NCBI GenBank assembly: GCA_963575745.1
Contig: CAUYUJ010014612.1
Span: 153,501-217,500 of the forward strand
Length of the DNA stretch: 64,000 bases
Source of the DNA: Prorocentrum cordatum
Lineage: Eukaryota; Sar; Dinophyceae; Prorocentrales; Prorocentraceae
Direction: 5' to 3'
The position numbers and the translations under genes were made by a program. The notes under the pieces are model-generated. The model was not told where the DNA came from, ran no database searches, and worked only from the letters and a program-made list of their open reading frames with translations. This document shows positions 54,125-64,000 of this stretch, in pieces; within the stretch, counting starts at the first letter, position 1, and each line of letters begins with the position of its first letter.

Positions 54125-54703
54125 GTATCAAGCGTTCTTCTTGCCCTTCCACATGTCGCTTGCCGACCTGCGTGCGTCCCGCGCAAAGGCGAGCGCCCGC
54201 TTCTCCGCTCGCTTGTTGTTCTTGGCCCACGTGGGCGCCGTGCCGCGCCACCTGGAAGCAAACGCGTTCTGAGTAAACTGGCTGTTATCGGGCACCCAAG
54301 CAATGCTGTAAGCACCGCCCGCCGACGCCAACGGCGCGGCGGGCTTCTGCATGACAGGAACGGCGGCCGATGGCTTCTTTGCAACGCTTGTTGCAGCTGG
54401 CGGTTTCTTCTGGGCGGCGCGGCTGCCGTTCTTCGAGCTCAGGCCGTCGAACGCCTGCTGCTCGCAGGACTCCTGCGCGACGCGATCCGCAGCCGACGCC
54501 GCGCCGCCGCCGGCAGGCTCTGCGTCGCCAGCGGCAGGCGTTGCTGCATCATCGGGTGGCAGGTGTGTGACCTTGGGCTCAACAGCGACAGCTGCCTCAT
54601 CTGCGATGGGGGTCGCAGCCGCACCAGCGACGGCCTTGCCTGGCTCGGACGACCCAGTCGGCGCGCGCTGCCGAGGAGCGACCCCCTGCAGCGTGCAGGC
54701 CAT
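54125..54703 (-). CDS. Gene B, 3' exon: Ala/Lys-rich protein end, unknown function
   Basis: About 190 codons ending DMWKGKKNA and TGA. The first two thirds are low-complexity Ala/Pro/Lys (linker-like). The last 65 residues are ordered: YSIAWVPDNSQFTQNAFASRW, then a basic helix KRAEKRALAFARDARRSASDMWKG. A conserved-looking globular or DNA-binding C-terminus is plausible. No family recognised. Confidence 0.45.
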
Positions 54704-54912
54704 GGATCTGAGCGGCCAGCCGATTCATCCCAGAGTTGCCGTCTGTGGGGCGCTGGTCCCGCGAGTGCCAGCCACCGTGTCGACCCTTCAAAAGCGGCTC
54801 CCACGAGGAGACTGCCAGCTTCCTCCCCGCTCCTTGTGAGGCAAAATGTTGTTGTCGCGCAAAGGCGCATGCTTCCCCAATGATGTTTGCGAATCTATGA
54901 GCTTCTCAAGGC

Positions 54913-55485
54913 TCATCGTCTTCGTCGCATGCTGCCTTTCGCACGTGTGCGGGTAAATCCGCAGGCTTCTCGGGGTAATTCACAATGTTCAATGCCGCCC
55001 ATGGCGATGCGGTGTTTATTCTTCATGTGAGACACGGAGTCGTGACAGGTGTTGTATATGTTCTGATAGGAATGCTAATACTTGTTGCGAGCATGTTCGC
55101 CGTACATTAAGACCACGATACACCATGTGAGGCCCTTGTCGCGCCCTGGCTGGGTAGTGCCCAGTCGGTGCAACCGAGCTGCAATCACGTTCATCTTCTT
55201 GGCCTCAGATGTGCTGTAGTCTCCGGGCACGGCCCAGCCCTGACTTGTCAGGTAGTTCTACAGATGCGTTAGGTTCTGATTGCCCCCACCACTGCCACCT
55301 GGATCCGAGGTGATCGCTGCAACGTCGGCCATTTGGTAACCGATTGCGGCCAACACTGCATCCCTAACGGAGCTGATCGCGCACCGCGTCTCAAACAAAT
55401 CAGGGAGGGCAAGCGCGTCTGGCGCTGACTGCGCGACGAGACGAAATGCGATTGCATAGTGATGCAGAAAGGTTTTCCGGCAGGT
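54913..55485 (-). pseudogene. Gene B, middle region: open frame with two in-frame TAG codons
   Basis: A 191-codon reading frame, protein-like throughout (FLHHYAIAFRLVAQSAPDAL, IGYQMADVAAITSDPGG, YLTSQGWAVPGDYSTSEAKK, GLTWCIVVLMYGEHARNK, IYNTCHDSVSHMKNKH). It is interrupted only by TAG at 55258-55260 and 55075-55077 and ends at TGA 54913-54915. Both TAGs could derive from CAG by a single C-to-T change. Upstream, 55500-55642 in another frame (QWQLLRTLNAMYRTSRTYIM) is likely part of the same gene. Confidence 0.5.
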
Positions 55486-55551
55486 CTACGCTGCCTGGGC
55501 GTTTGGACATGATGTATGTCCGAGATGTCCTATACATCGCGTTTAATGTCC

Positions 55552-56228
55552 TCAATAGTTGCCATTGGTCGGCGCGTGGCAGCCCCGCGGGGCCTGGGCA
55601 GAATATGGCCATAGAACGCGGAACGCAGACCGCGTTTGACATATTGATCGCGCATGAACGGCTGGACCGTCACAACTTCTTGCGAGGGGCGCATCGCATG
55701 ACAAAATGCGCGAGGATGAGGTGAGGAGCTTAGGGGGTCTCATGTCGCGCGCAAGTGACGGCTCGATGCTGCTGGAACCCCCCGCAGACGCATCGCCTAT
55801 GGACAGCGCGTCGTCGTCCACGTTGTCATCGTCAACGTTGCCATCGTCAGCGTCGCCATGATCGCCGCCATCGACTGACGCCATGCGTCGACATCGCCGT
55901 CGCCGTCGTCGCGATCGCTCGTCGTCGCGCCCGCCGCAGCGCGCTGGTCGCGGCAGTGAATGGGCCCCCTCGTCGCGCCGCGCGGAAGGTCACGCGCTGG
56001 CGGCGCGTCGCCCCGCGCCCGCGCCTCCATCGAGCGCCTCGCCCACTCCGCGCGGCGCTCCATCTCCACTGCCTCGCGGCGCCTTCGATCTGAGGCCCCG
56101 GTCTCGCAGCGAGGACTGGTTTGGATCCAGGCGCGTTGGCGAGAGATGGTCTGGCATAGCACTTGCAAGATGCCCCCCACCCGCCCCCTTGCGCCGCCGC
56201 CGCCGCCGCCGCCCCCAGCATTACGCAA
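55552..56228 (-). CDS. Gene B, 5' region: basic then acidic segment, unknown
   Basis: Minus-strand frames 56228-55797 (RRREAVEMERRAEWARRSMEA, charged helix) and 55884-55552 (acidic start DGGDHGDADDGNVDDDNVDDD). They overlap in different frames. Charged composition and position upstream of the middle region suggest the N-terminal, disordered part of gene B, but exon limits cannot be fixed. Confidence 0.3.
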
Positions 56229-56769
56229 TAGAGCGTTTGCCTACTTGCAATCGCGCGAGCGAACCATCGCGCACATGTCGTCGCCAACCTTCTGAACGGA
56301 CCTGGGGGTCCATGTGCGATCGTCAATCTCGACTTCCAATCGCCATGCGACCGAGCATTCCAGCGCTGCCATGGCGCCGCAAACCGCGGTGATGCTCAAC
56401 GCAAAACGTCTGCCACTTGCAACGTGTCGGACGCACGTGCATGGCGGCGCAGGCGGGGGGTGGGGGGGGCGGCTCGGGGGAAATGCTGCGGTCACATGTT
56501 CGCACTTCGCGCGCGCCTGAACGCATCGATATGCGATGGCGGGGGCGGGGGCGCCAGGGGCGGGGGGGGGGCTTCGACGCGGAAAAAAGATACGCGATGC
56601 AGTGGGCTGCAGATCCTGCGCGCTTATTGGCAGCATGGCACGCGGTGCTGAATGCGATCAGGTATGCGAGGAGGGGTGGATGGGCGAGCCCCGCGCGGCA
56701 TGCGCGGAAGGAGGTGGAGCGCGAACGGCGACGCACGGGGGCGGGGGGGAGATGGGGGCGGGGGGGGGG

Positions 56770-56857
<88 letters not shown>

Positions 56858-56886
56858 AAAAAAAGGAGATTTTTTTATAAAAAAGA

Positions 56887-56923
<37 letters not shown>

Positions 56924-57020
56924 TTAGGGAGAGAGAGATATAAAGATAACGATAGAGAGAGGGAGAGGGAGGCCGAGAGAGAGGGCGAGATATAGAGAGA
57001 GAGAGAGAGAGAAAAAGGGG

Positions 57021-57052
<32 letters not shown>

Positions 57053-57053
57053 C

Positions 57054-57113
<60 letters not shown>

Positions 57114-57130
57114 CTGAGAGAGCACGATAG
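56770..57130. repeat. (GA)n microsatellite tract
   Basis: GAGAGA runs with AAAAAAAGGAG, TATAAAG and GACAAAAAAA interruptions. The minus-strand translation gives false SLSL peptides. Confidence 0.97.
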
Positions 57131-57144
57131 ACACAGAGAGAGCG

Positions 57145-58265
57145 GGATCACTGCGGTTCGACCCCGCCCCCCCCCCCCTCCCCCTCCGGAAAACCGGGGG
57201 GGGGGGGGCGCTGCCAGTTCGAACCCGTCTTCCCCCCCCGCAGTCCATTATGAAATGGGGGGAGGGGGTCACTGCGGGTTCGAACCCCCCCCTCCCTCTC
57301 TTTTGAAACCGAGGGGGGTGGGGGGGGGGGGGGGGTCGCTGCCGGTTCGGACCCCCCCCATCGAAAACCAGAAGCGGGGGGGGGGGAGGGCGCGGACAGT
57401 GGTTGGGCGGTGTGTGGCGGGGCAATGGCGAGGGGGCAGCGGGGCAGTGGCGGGGGCAGTGGGACAGAGGCGGGGGCGGCAGTGGCGGGGGCAGTGGCGA
57501 GGACAATGGTGGGAACAGCGGGGACAGTGGGACAGTGGTGGGGGCGGCGGTGGTGGGGGCATCGGCGTGGGGACAGTGGGAACGCGGTGGAAACAGTGGG
57601 ACAGTGGAGGGCGCAGTGGTGGCGGGGACAGCGGCGAAGGCGGCGGCGAGGACGGCGGCGGGACAATGGGACAGAGGCACAGCGGGGACAGCGGTGGGGG
57701 CAGCGGTGGGAACAGTGGGACAGCTCAGTGAGACAGCGGAGGAGTCAGTGGGACAGTGGGGACAGCGGGGATAGTCGGGCAGTGGTTGGGGCCGTGGAGA
57801 AAAGGGGGAGAGTGGGGCCGTGGCGGGAACAGCGGTGGGGACAGTGGGGACAGTGCGACAGTGGTGGGGGGCGCTGATGGGGACAGTGGGGACGGCGGTG
57901 GAACCGGCGGGGACAGTGGTGGTGATGACAGCGGTGCTGGGACAACATGTTGTGGGGGATGTGGTGCGGACGGTGGTAGGGACCGAGAGTCGTTTGCTGG
58001 CGGTGAGGGGAGGGGGGGGGGGTCGAACCGGCAGTGGCCCCTTCGGTTTTAGAGGGGGGAAGGGGGGGGGTTCGAACCGGCAGCGGCCCCCCGCCCCCCT
58101 CCCCCCCCCCTTCCCCGGTTTTCGAGGGGCCGTGGGGGAAGGGGGGAGGGGGGGGGTTTGCCGGGGAAGGTGGGTGGGTGGGGGGTGGGGTCCGGCAGGG
58201 GGGGGGAGGTGATTTGCGGAGGGAGGGGGGGGGGCGGGCTCTGGAGGAAGAGGGGGGGGGGATTT
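57145..58265. repeat. GGGACAGTGG minisatellite flanked by inverted GGTTCGAACC cassettes
   Basis: 57145-57390 has four copies of CTGC-GGTTCGAACCCCCC followed by a GAAAACC-like element. 57400-57960 is a 9-15-bp minisatellite of GGGACAGTGG and GGCGGGGGCAGTGG. 58015-58140 has the same cassette in the opposite orientation (GGTTCGAACCGGCAGCGGCCCC). The TTCGAA core resembles a tRNA T-loop only by chance; no cloverleaf is present. Confidence 0.75.
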
Positions 58266-58593
58266 TTCACAGTAAATCGGCGGTGGATCACGCTCTCTCG
58301 ACGATGAGCACCCATGTTCGCCCATCTATCCCTATGGCTTCATCCGCGCCCCTCCCGCCAGCAGGCCCGCGGCGGACCTGGCTAGTTAATGTGCCCGTCA
58401 AACGAACATGGGCGCCGCATCCAATGTGAAACGCGTAGAAAGCGTTGCGCAAGTATGCAGCGCGCGACGCATGGCGCCTTTAACCTGCGCCATTCGCACG
58501 TCGTGGGAAGCGCCATGCAATGACCAGTGCGAATGGTGGCCTCATGGCGAGCGCTGGCATGTGCCATTGCTCGTCAGCACTCGGGGGGCATGT
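58266..58593. other. Spacer downstream of gene A; no gene seen
   Basis: Ordinary-complexity sequence following the repeat block, without a protein-like frame. Confidence 0.4.
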
Positions 58594-58700
58594 CTACTTC
58601 TTGGCCTTAGCCGTGGTCTTAGACTTGACGTCCCCTCTGAAATCTTTACCCTCTTTGCAGACTGCAACAGCGCATTGTGCCCCCTGGCCTTGTGAACGAG
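58594..58700 (-). CDS. Gene A, last exon
   Basis: Reads VCKEGKDFRGDVKSKTTAKAKK and stops at TAG (58594-58596). A likely acceptor CTGCAG precedes the coding part. The Lys-rich tail is typical of a C-terminal end. The link to the exon at 58899-59400 is inferred from strand and spacing. Confidence 0.4.
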
Positions 58701-58898
58701 CAATGTGACGAACTGCTGCAAGCTTTGAAGCTGGTATTGAGGGTGCTCTGCTGAACGAGGGCAACGTCGGCAAGGTTCTCTCTGTCCGTCCCGAACCCGC
58801 CAATAAGGAATGTAGAACGCATCTGGAGCACCGGCCTTCCTCTAGTCCGTCGCCCTCGTTGGCAGCGATGCATGTGGCGCGGTGGGCCCGCGCTTGAC

Positions 58899-59400
58899 CT
58901 GGGCGGCGCCCTGCGACGGCTGTGTCCTGATCTTGTTCAGCTCAGAGAACGGCGCATGGACGAGCTTGCCCTTTTCAATATTCTGGGCGGCAACGACGAC
59001 GCTGGGGGCAAGGCCGCATTGTAACGGCGCGCCATCATTGGCAGTCGACTCGAACTCTTCGAGGGCTCTGAACACGGTCCAACGCAATTCGCCCGCCTTC
59101 ATCAGGCGATGCGCCGACGCGCGCGCTCCTGCAGACATCGGCACCGCAAAGGGCGCGTTGCCCTCGTGCGACGCCCACGCCTTCAAGAAGGACGCGATAG
59201 ACACCTTCACTTCAAACGTTGGCTCAGAAAAGGCAGTCAGCTGCCCCGTGGCGACCTCGGCTGAACTAAAGGGCGATATCTTGTGCAGCCCCGCCCGCGC
59301 GCTCACGGCGCGCTCGAATGCGACCCCGCCCCGGCGGGGACCTTTGCCCTCTAGAATGCGCGCAGGGTCGCGCAAGTCCTGCTCAGACATCACGGCAGCC
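58899..59400 (-). CDS. Gene A, third exon
   Basis: Bounded by acceptor CCTGCAG (59401-59407) and donor GTCAAG (58893-58898). Peptide includes MSEQDLRDPARILEGKGP, FEVKVSIASFLKAWASHEGN, RLMKAGELRWTVFRALEEFE and LAPSVVVAAQNIEKGKLVHA. The composition is that of a folded protein. The last segment resembles the A-x-x-I-x-x-G-x-x-V pattern found in SET-domain-like C-termini, but nothing else supports that. Unknown family. Confidence 0.5.
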
Positions 59401-59739
59401 CTGCAGGCATGTGTTGCAGAATGACAATCGCTGGCGTCAGACGCAGCCTCAGGTTTCCACTCGCCGTCTGGGCCCACGACAACGCCGCCGCCAGAGGCCG
59501 CCAGACGCGCTGGTTACCCCAGATACGAAGCCTGCGATCATCGGCGCCTTGCTCTCGCACACTATATATATATGCCCTCTGGCCCGAGCTCGCCTTTTCC
59601 CCGCCACGCGCGACGCTGAGCGAAGGGGGAACTTCCCCACCTGGGCGCCATGCTGCTCTAAAAATCATCGCGGCCGCATTCGCGCGGGGAGCCTGCGAGA
59701 CGACGGCATTTGGAGAGGTTCCCGTCGACGGCAATTGCC

Positions 59740-60045
59740 TTCTCCCCGGCAGCTTTGTTTTCTCAATGTCGCTGGGGGCCAATAGCTTCGCCACGCCGTC
59801 AGACTGCTTAGCGGAAGCCAGGTTGGCAATGATGCTCGCGACGCGCGGGGAAACGCACGGCTCGAGGTCAGTGAAATGGATGTCGACAACCGACGTAACG
59901 AAATTCCGTTCGAGTTCGTTGCTGGCACCATACGTTTTGCCAAAACGGCCCATGCACTTAACCGACGGGGCGCCGGATCCCCCGCCGCAGTGCGCTGCGA
60001 GCTTGCCGATCTTATCCATGTATTCTTCCCAGGGGGAACGCGCCC
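59740..60045 (-). CDS. Gene A, second exon
   Basis: Starts after acceptor TTTGCAG (60046-60052) with ARSPWEEYMDKIGKLAAHCGG and continues VKCMGRFGKTYGASNELERN, FVTSVVDIHFTDLEPCVSPR and ANLASAKQSDGVAKLLAP. The donor is uncertain; the best GT candidates do not keep phase with the next exon, so a short exon may be missing. Confidence 0.45.
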
Positions 60046-60249
60046 CTGCAAATTATGCACGGCGCAGGCGCGCGCGGCCAACGGCAGATGCATGTCGGAA
60101 AGACACCGAAATGTATAGCGTTGCTGTTTTTCCGCGCGGCGTGGCCGCGCCTGCCTGCGCCGCGCGCGTTTGCAGTGGGCGCATTTATGCTGCCTCCTGG
60201 CGCGGAGGCCGGTTCTGCTCCACTGCCGCAACGCAGGCATCAAGAGAAG

Positions 60250-60900
60250 ATCTTGCAGGCACCCGTTCTGCAAACAAATGCTCGCGCAAGTTCCGAGCTT
60301 CGACATCAAATTGGCCGCGTTGTTGCTCGCATTGAGGGCGCGCTGCGCCAAATTTGGAAGGCGCGGCCACGCGACTCCTGCCTGCCGCGGCAAGACGGCG
60401 CAACGCCAGCCCTTCGCGATAGCGGCGCGGAACGGCGCGTCCTGGGGCAGCGCGGGGCAAGCCGCCTCTGCCTTGAAAAACTGCGGTGCGTGGCCCGCCC
60501 CCACCGAGAAGAGCCTCTCCGCGCCCGTCATCGGCGCCAAGATGCCCTTACTGGTCGAAGTCAGCTTCTGATGGAATGCAACCTGGGACAACTTCATCGG
60601 ATCCGTGGGCATGCGCTCGAAGGCAACCACCTTCTCGAGCATTGCAGGGTCAACGCCGATATGCTTGAGCATTGCGCCAATCCTGTGGGCGTTGCATGCG
60701 TTCACACCAAGACCAGAACGGGTCGAGGGGTGGATGATGAAATCACCCGCCTGGGCGACGATCCGCGCGGCCACCGTGTCATCCCAAAGGCGGCCGACGC
60801 AGTCCTTCCAAGCTGTGATCGGAGCAAGCTTGCCGTCGCGATGCATATCGATGCGCCCGTTGATGAAATCCACCGGGCCTTGCGGGCAGAAATTCTGCAT
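60250..60900 (-). CDS. Gene A, first exon recognised
   Basis: Starts at ATG 60898-60900 (MQNFCPQGPVDFINGRIDMH). The same frame is open back to 61035, but that start abuts a foldback element. Peptide continues WKDCVGRLWDDTVAARIVAQ, RIGAMLKHIGVDPAMLEKVV and MTGAERLFSVGAGHAPQFFK. Protein-like over at least 180 residues. Between about 60,250 and 60,052 an intron of about 200 bp is likely. No known domain recognised. The first coding exon could lie further upstream. Confidence 0.5.
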
Positions 60901-61035
60901 GGCGCGTGCAGAAAATGCAGCAGCTGCAGACGACAAAGGGCAGCTCGAGCCTGACACGCCCACATCAAGACAAAAACGCTGTGTTTGAAATGTGATGCTG
61001 TATGACGTGTAGTCATCGTGGAACGCGCTGAACAT

Positions 61036-61211
61036 AATTCAAGGGCTCCCAGGAGGGCGCGAAGTTATTCGCGCTTCGCGCTTCGCCGTCCTCCTTCCTC
61101 CTCCCCCTTCTCCTCGTCCTCCTCTTCTCCCCCTTGGGGGGCGGCGCGAGAGCGCGAAGTTATTCGCGCTTCGCGCAGCGCGAAGCGCGAAGTTGGGAGC
61201 CCTTGATAATT
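61036..61211. mobile_element. MITE-like foldback element next to gene A
   Basis: Terminal inverted repeats AATTCAAGGGCTCCCA (61036-61051) and TGGGAGCCCTTGATAATT (61194-61211). Inside, the palindromic block GCGCGAAGTTATTCGCGC occurs twice (about 61057 and 61151), separated by a CTCC-rich spacer. No coding capacity. Confidence 0.8.
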
Positions 61212-61690
61212 AATATATGATGCACCGATTTTGGATTGTGACAGATTCTGGGGATTGCAATTTCTTCACACGCTGGCCAAATTCGCTCGCGGCGTCGCCC
61301 GGCGGGCGTTCCATCGCCACCCGTTACGCCATCGAGCGACGGATGCGTTCTTACGCAATTGAATACTGCATGCTGGGAAAGCCAAGCGGTGAGAACATCA
61401 GAGTCATGCAATGCGGACGGCATCCGCAAAACAAAAAAAAAAAAACAATGTGGCAATCGGATGTTGGCATGCAAGAAATCCGATTTCAACCATCAGCAAG
61501 GATCGCTGCGTGAAGCTGCAGCTTGGGCTGAGTCAAGACACGCGCGTGCCAACTGATGCACATGTTATGCGACCTGCTGAGGCAGTCTTGTTAGAGATCA
61601 CACTTTACAAACGTTTAAACGACTTGCAACTATGTTGCACATACTTTACACTTGCCTTACAAGTAACTTACACATACCTTGCAACCAAAC
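61212..61690. other. Ordinary-complexity stretch without a called gene
   Basis: Contains an A run (61,433-61,444) and TTGCAA-rich AT sequence (61,590-61,690). No motif seen. Confidence 0.4.
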
Positions 61691-61699
61691 GCTGACATC

Positions 61700-64000
61700 C
61701 CAAGCTCACTACTGCAATGGCCGCGGCCCTCCCGGGAGAGCCTCCCGGGGGCCCATTCCGACTTGCGGTCGTGGCGCCCGGGCCTCCCGGGAGCCAATTC
61801 TTGCTTGAGGTGTGCCTCCCCAGACCTCCAACGTATTGAAAAAATCAAGACGGAGGTTTTTCTCGATTTTCGTCCTCTAGGGGCCCTCGCCGGGCCCTGG
61901 GACCGTCAAAAAACGACTCGGGATGAGAAACCGGTCCTGGGGAATGGGTCGAGACTTCGGGGGACCGCGTATTGAAAAAATCACGACATCGGATCTCTGG
62001 GTCCTGGAGCCTCCTAGGAACCAATTTCGCTTTGGGGCCCGGCCTCCTGGGACCTCCCGGAAACCAATTCCGGCTGCCTTCATGCCGCGGCGCCTCCCGC
62101 GGGCCCGCCACGCCGGGGCTTCCCGGAGCCTTCTGGGGCCTCCCGGCCGGGTGCCTCGCGCGATGGGTGGGCGGGGCGTCTTGGGGGCCTCGTGGCGGCG
62201 GGGGCCGCTTGGAGGCCTCTTGGGGCCTCTTGCGGAATTGTTGGGGGCCCATTGGGGGTGTCTGGGGGCCTCTTGCGGGTTTGTTGAAGTATTTTGTTTG
62301 CCCTTCGAGAGGCCTCTCCTGGCATCTTGGAGGATATCGATATCAGATGGGGGGTCCTCAATTAGCGTCGCTCGTATCGAGTCCCCAAAATCGTATCTTA
62401 GAACCCTCATGGGGCGCTCCCGGGGCCGTCTTAAAGCCATCTTGAGCCTCATTTTGTAGCTCTATTGGGCCAACAGCCTGCCCTCGAAAACCCAACATCT
62501 TTCAAAACTATTATGTTTGTCCATGTGAGCGCGTGTTGATACAATATTCCTCTAGTTTCATTGCTCCGCTAACCTCCGGGGTTCTTGCCGCGCGATCCCT
62601 TGCCGAGGAAAGTATGTGTTGATCAAACACGAAGGGGTGGTATTAGCGATGCCTCTGTCCAACCCGTCCAATCGCCGTTTTGGGCGCTCTTGTGGGGCTC
62701 TTAGGCGATCCTTCGGCTGTCTTTGGGGCCCTTTTGGGCCCCTCATGGGTCTCTCTTTGGTTTTCTTGGAGCCATCTTGAGGTCTTGGAAGGAAGTCGAA
62801 AGCGAAGAGGCGAGAAGGCCAATTTCATTGATTCTCTTTAGGTTTGGGGGGGATTTAGGCGTTTGGGGGGCGCCCTGGAGAGGCCCCGGCGCCACTCGGG
62901 CCCGTCTTGGAGCGGCCTGGGGACCTCTTGGAGGCATCTTGGAAGCCAACTTGGTCCATCTTGCGCCATCTCTGAAGCCATCTTTCAGCATCTGGGGCCC
63001 CGGAGATGCCCTCCCGAAGAGCACAGAATCTTCAAAACCAAGGTTGTCAAAGTTTTTGTTGATCAAAGAGGGTGCAAGCTGGCCCTACCCCTCGAAATCA
63101 CCTCGGTGGGCGTTCTGGTGGCGGTTTTGGGCGCTCTTCGAGCTGTCTCGGAGACCTCTTGGAGCGTTCTTGGGCAATATTGGGCCATCTTGGGGCCGTT
63201 TTCAGGCTTCCAAAGCCCATCGGAAGTGAAAAGGCGAGAACTCAAACAAACACATATGATCCTTAGATATGAGAAAGGTGTTGGCCTTTGGGGGTGTCCT
63301 TCGGAAGCCCCAACGACACTTGGGCCCGCACTGGGGCGATCTTTGGGCATCTTGGAGCACTTTGGAAACCATGTTGAGCCACAGTGGGTTATATTTGAAC
63401 AATTTTGGATGTCATCTTGGGCTTTCCAATGCCCTCTGGGAGCCATCTTGAGGAGCGCTCCAGCGCCTCCCCGCCCCAGGCCCAGGGGGAAGGGTGAGGG
63501 GGGGCCCCCTCGTAACCCCCTCCCCGGAAGATGGACGAGGATCTGCTCTAGACCACCTGTGCCCAGAGGGCTGTTGGGATTCTGGCCGGGGCCCCTCTGG
63601 CAGGGACACCCGCAAAATTCTTCAGTGGTTGGGCCCGTTTCGCCTGAGACATCCTCACAACTAGGGGTTCTGATAAGGTCGGATCCGAGGGGCAACCTAT
63701 AACAATAGGCGTCATATACAAGAGTGGTCATACACAAAATGTGTCATGCACGAGAGGCCCACGTGGCTGTTTCTTGGGCCCCCTCGCGTTACCCTCGGGG
63801 CCCGCGGGGGGCCGTCTTGGGCCTTTCGCAAGGGCCCTCCAGCGCGGTCTCGGCGGGCTTCAAGAGGGCTCCAAGAAGGGCAAACAACCTGTCGCGAACA
63901 AGGCCTTGTTCGTGACAGGTCGCTGGGCCCTCTTGAGGCTCTCTTGGCGCCCTCTCGGGGCCCCAAGAGGGACCTTTCGGTGCCCTCCACGGCCCTCCAG
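61700..64000. repeat. Diffuse CCTCTTGGGGCC minisatellite and duplicated segments
   Basis: Same motif family as 46.3-48.1 kb, in the opposite orientation. Two segments ending CGTATTGAAAAAATCA-GAC (61,830-61,851 and 61,967-61,988), each about 135 bp apart and preceded by CCTCCCGGGAGCC-like sequence, are a tandem duplication. Another pair shares GATCAAA-A-G (62,618 and 63,060). Confidence 0.6.
63625..63675 (+). repeat. Solitary unit of the 68-bp array at 7.2 kb
   Basis: GTTGGGCCCGTTTCGCCTGA followed by GACATCCTCACAACTAGGGG matches the consensus of 7205-7745, located 56 kb away. Confidence 0.8.

Noticed and set aside
54913-55485. UAG reassigned to glutamine in this genome
   Set aside because: The oxidase and other frames give no independent support, and C-to-T decay explains the few cases; kept only as a low-priority alternative.
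57275-57300. GGTTCGAACCC as a tRNA T-arm
   Set aside because: It belongs to a repeated G/C cassette with no cloverleaf.
56658-58325. 555-codon minus frame rich in Ser/Leu/Pro
   Set aside because: Translation of (GA)n and the GGGACAGTGG minisatellite.

Overview
The window looks like nuclear DNA of a dinoflagellate. It is GC-rich and gene-poor, and satellites, minisatellites, microsatellites and foldback elements take up much of it. It carries a Copia retrotransposon of the kind seen in dinoflagellates and one long coding frame with at most one intron. No bacterial operons, rRNA or CRISPR arrays were found. No complete spliced-leader relic was seen, so the assignment rests on genome style and on the element families.

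Layout: 1-4.2 kb holds short repeats and no convincing gene. 4.2-7.04 kb (+) holds the one clearly intact cellular gene. It is an NADPH-oxidase/ferric-reductase flavocytochrome whose NAD-binding half is interrupted by a four-helix voltage-sensor domain with the hallmarks of Hv1 proton channels. 7.2-11.7 kb is repeats. 11,864-18,987 is a complete 7,124-bp Copia LTR element (minus strand) with 156-bp LTRs and a 5-bp target duplication, inserted into a GGCCCCAAGAGG minisatellite. Its gag and pol are broken by several frameshifts and stops. 19-22 kb is microsatellite. 22.3-25.2 kb (+) carries a frame-broken gene of unknown family with two CxxC...CxxC modules. 25.6-27.2 kb is a 90-bp satellite whose old, diverged relatives lie at 34-35.2 and 39.1 kb. 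28.7-30.1 kb has two larger tandem duplications. 30.8-32.3 kb keeps the RNase H tail of a LINE-like element. 32.3-49 kb is almost entirely repeats, including three MITE-like foldbacks and two sets of three hairpins. 49.5-61.0 kb (minus strand) contains exon-like pieces of three genes: a candidate DDE-transposase-like gene (C), and two unknown genes (B and A), with microsatellite-filled introns or spacers. 61.0-64 kb holds another foldback and GGCC-rich minisatellite.

The main biological point is the oxidase. Electron export by NOX enzymes depolarises the membrane and acidifies the cytosol, and phagocytes compensate with a separate Hv1 channel. Here one polypeptide appears to carry both modules. 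Everything else is mostly mobile or repeat DNA. All coordinates and motifs come from reading the sequence; family assignments come from memory of conserved motifs and were not tested by database search.
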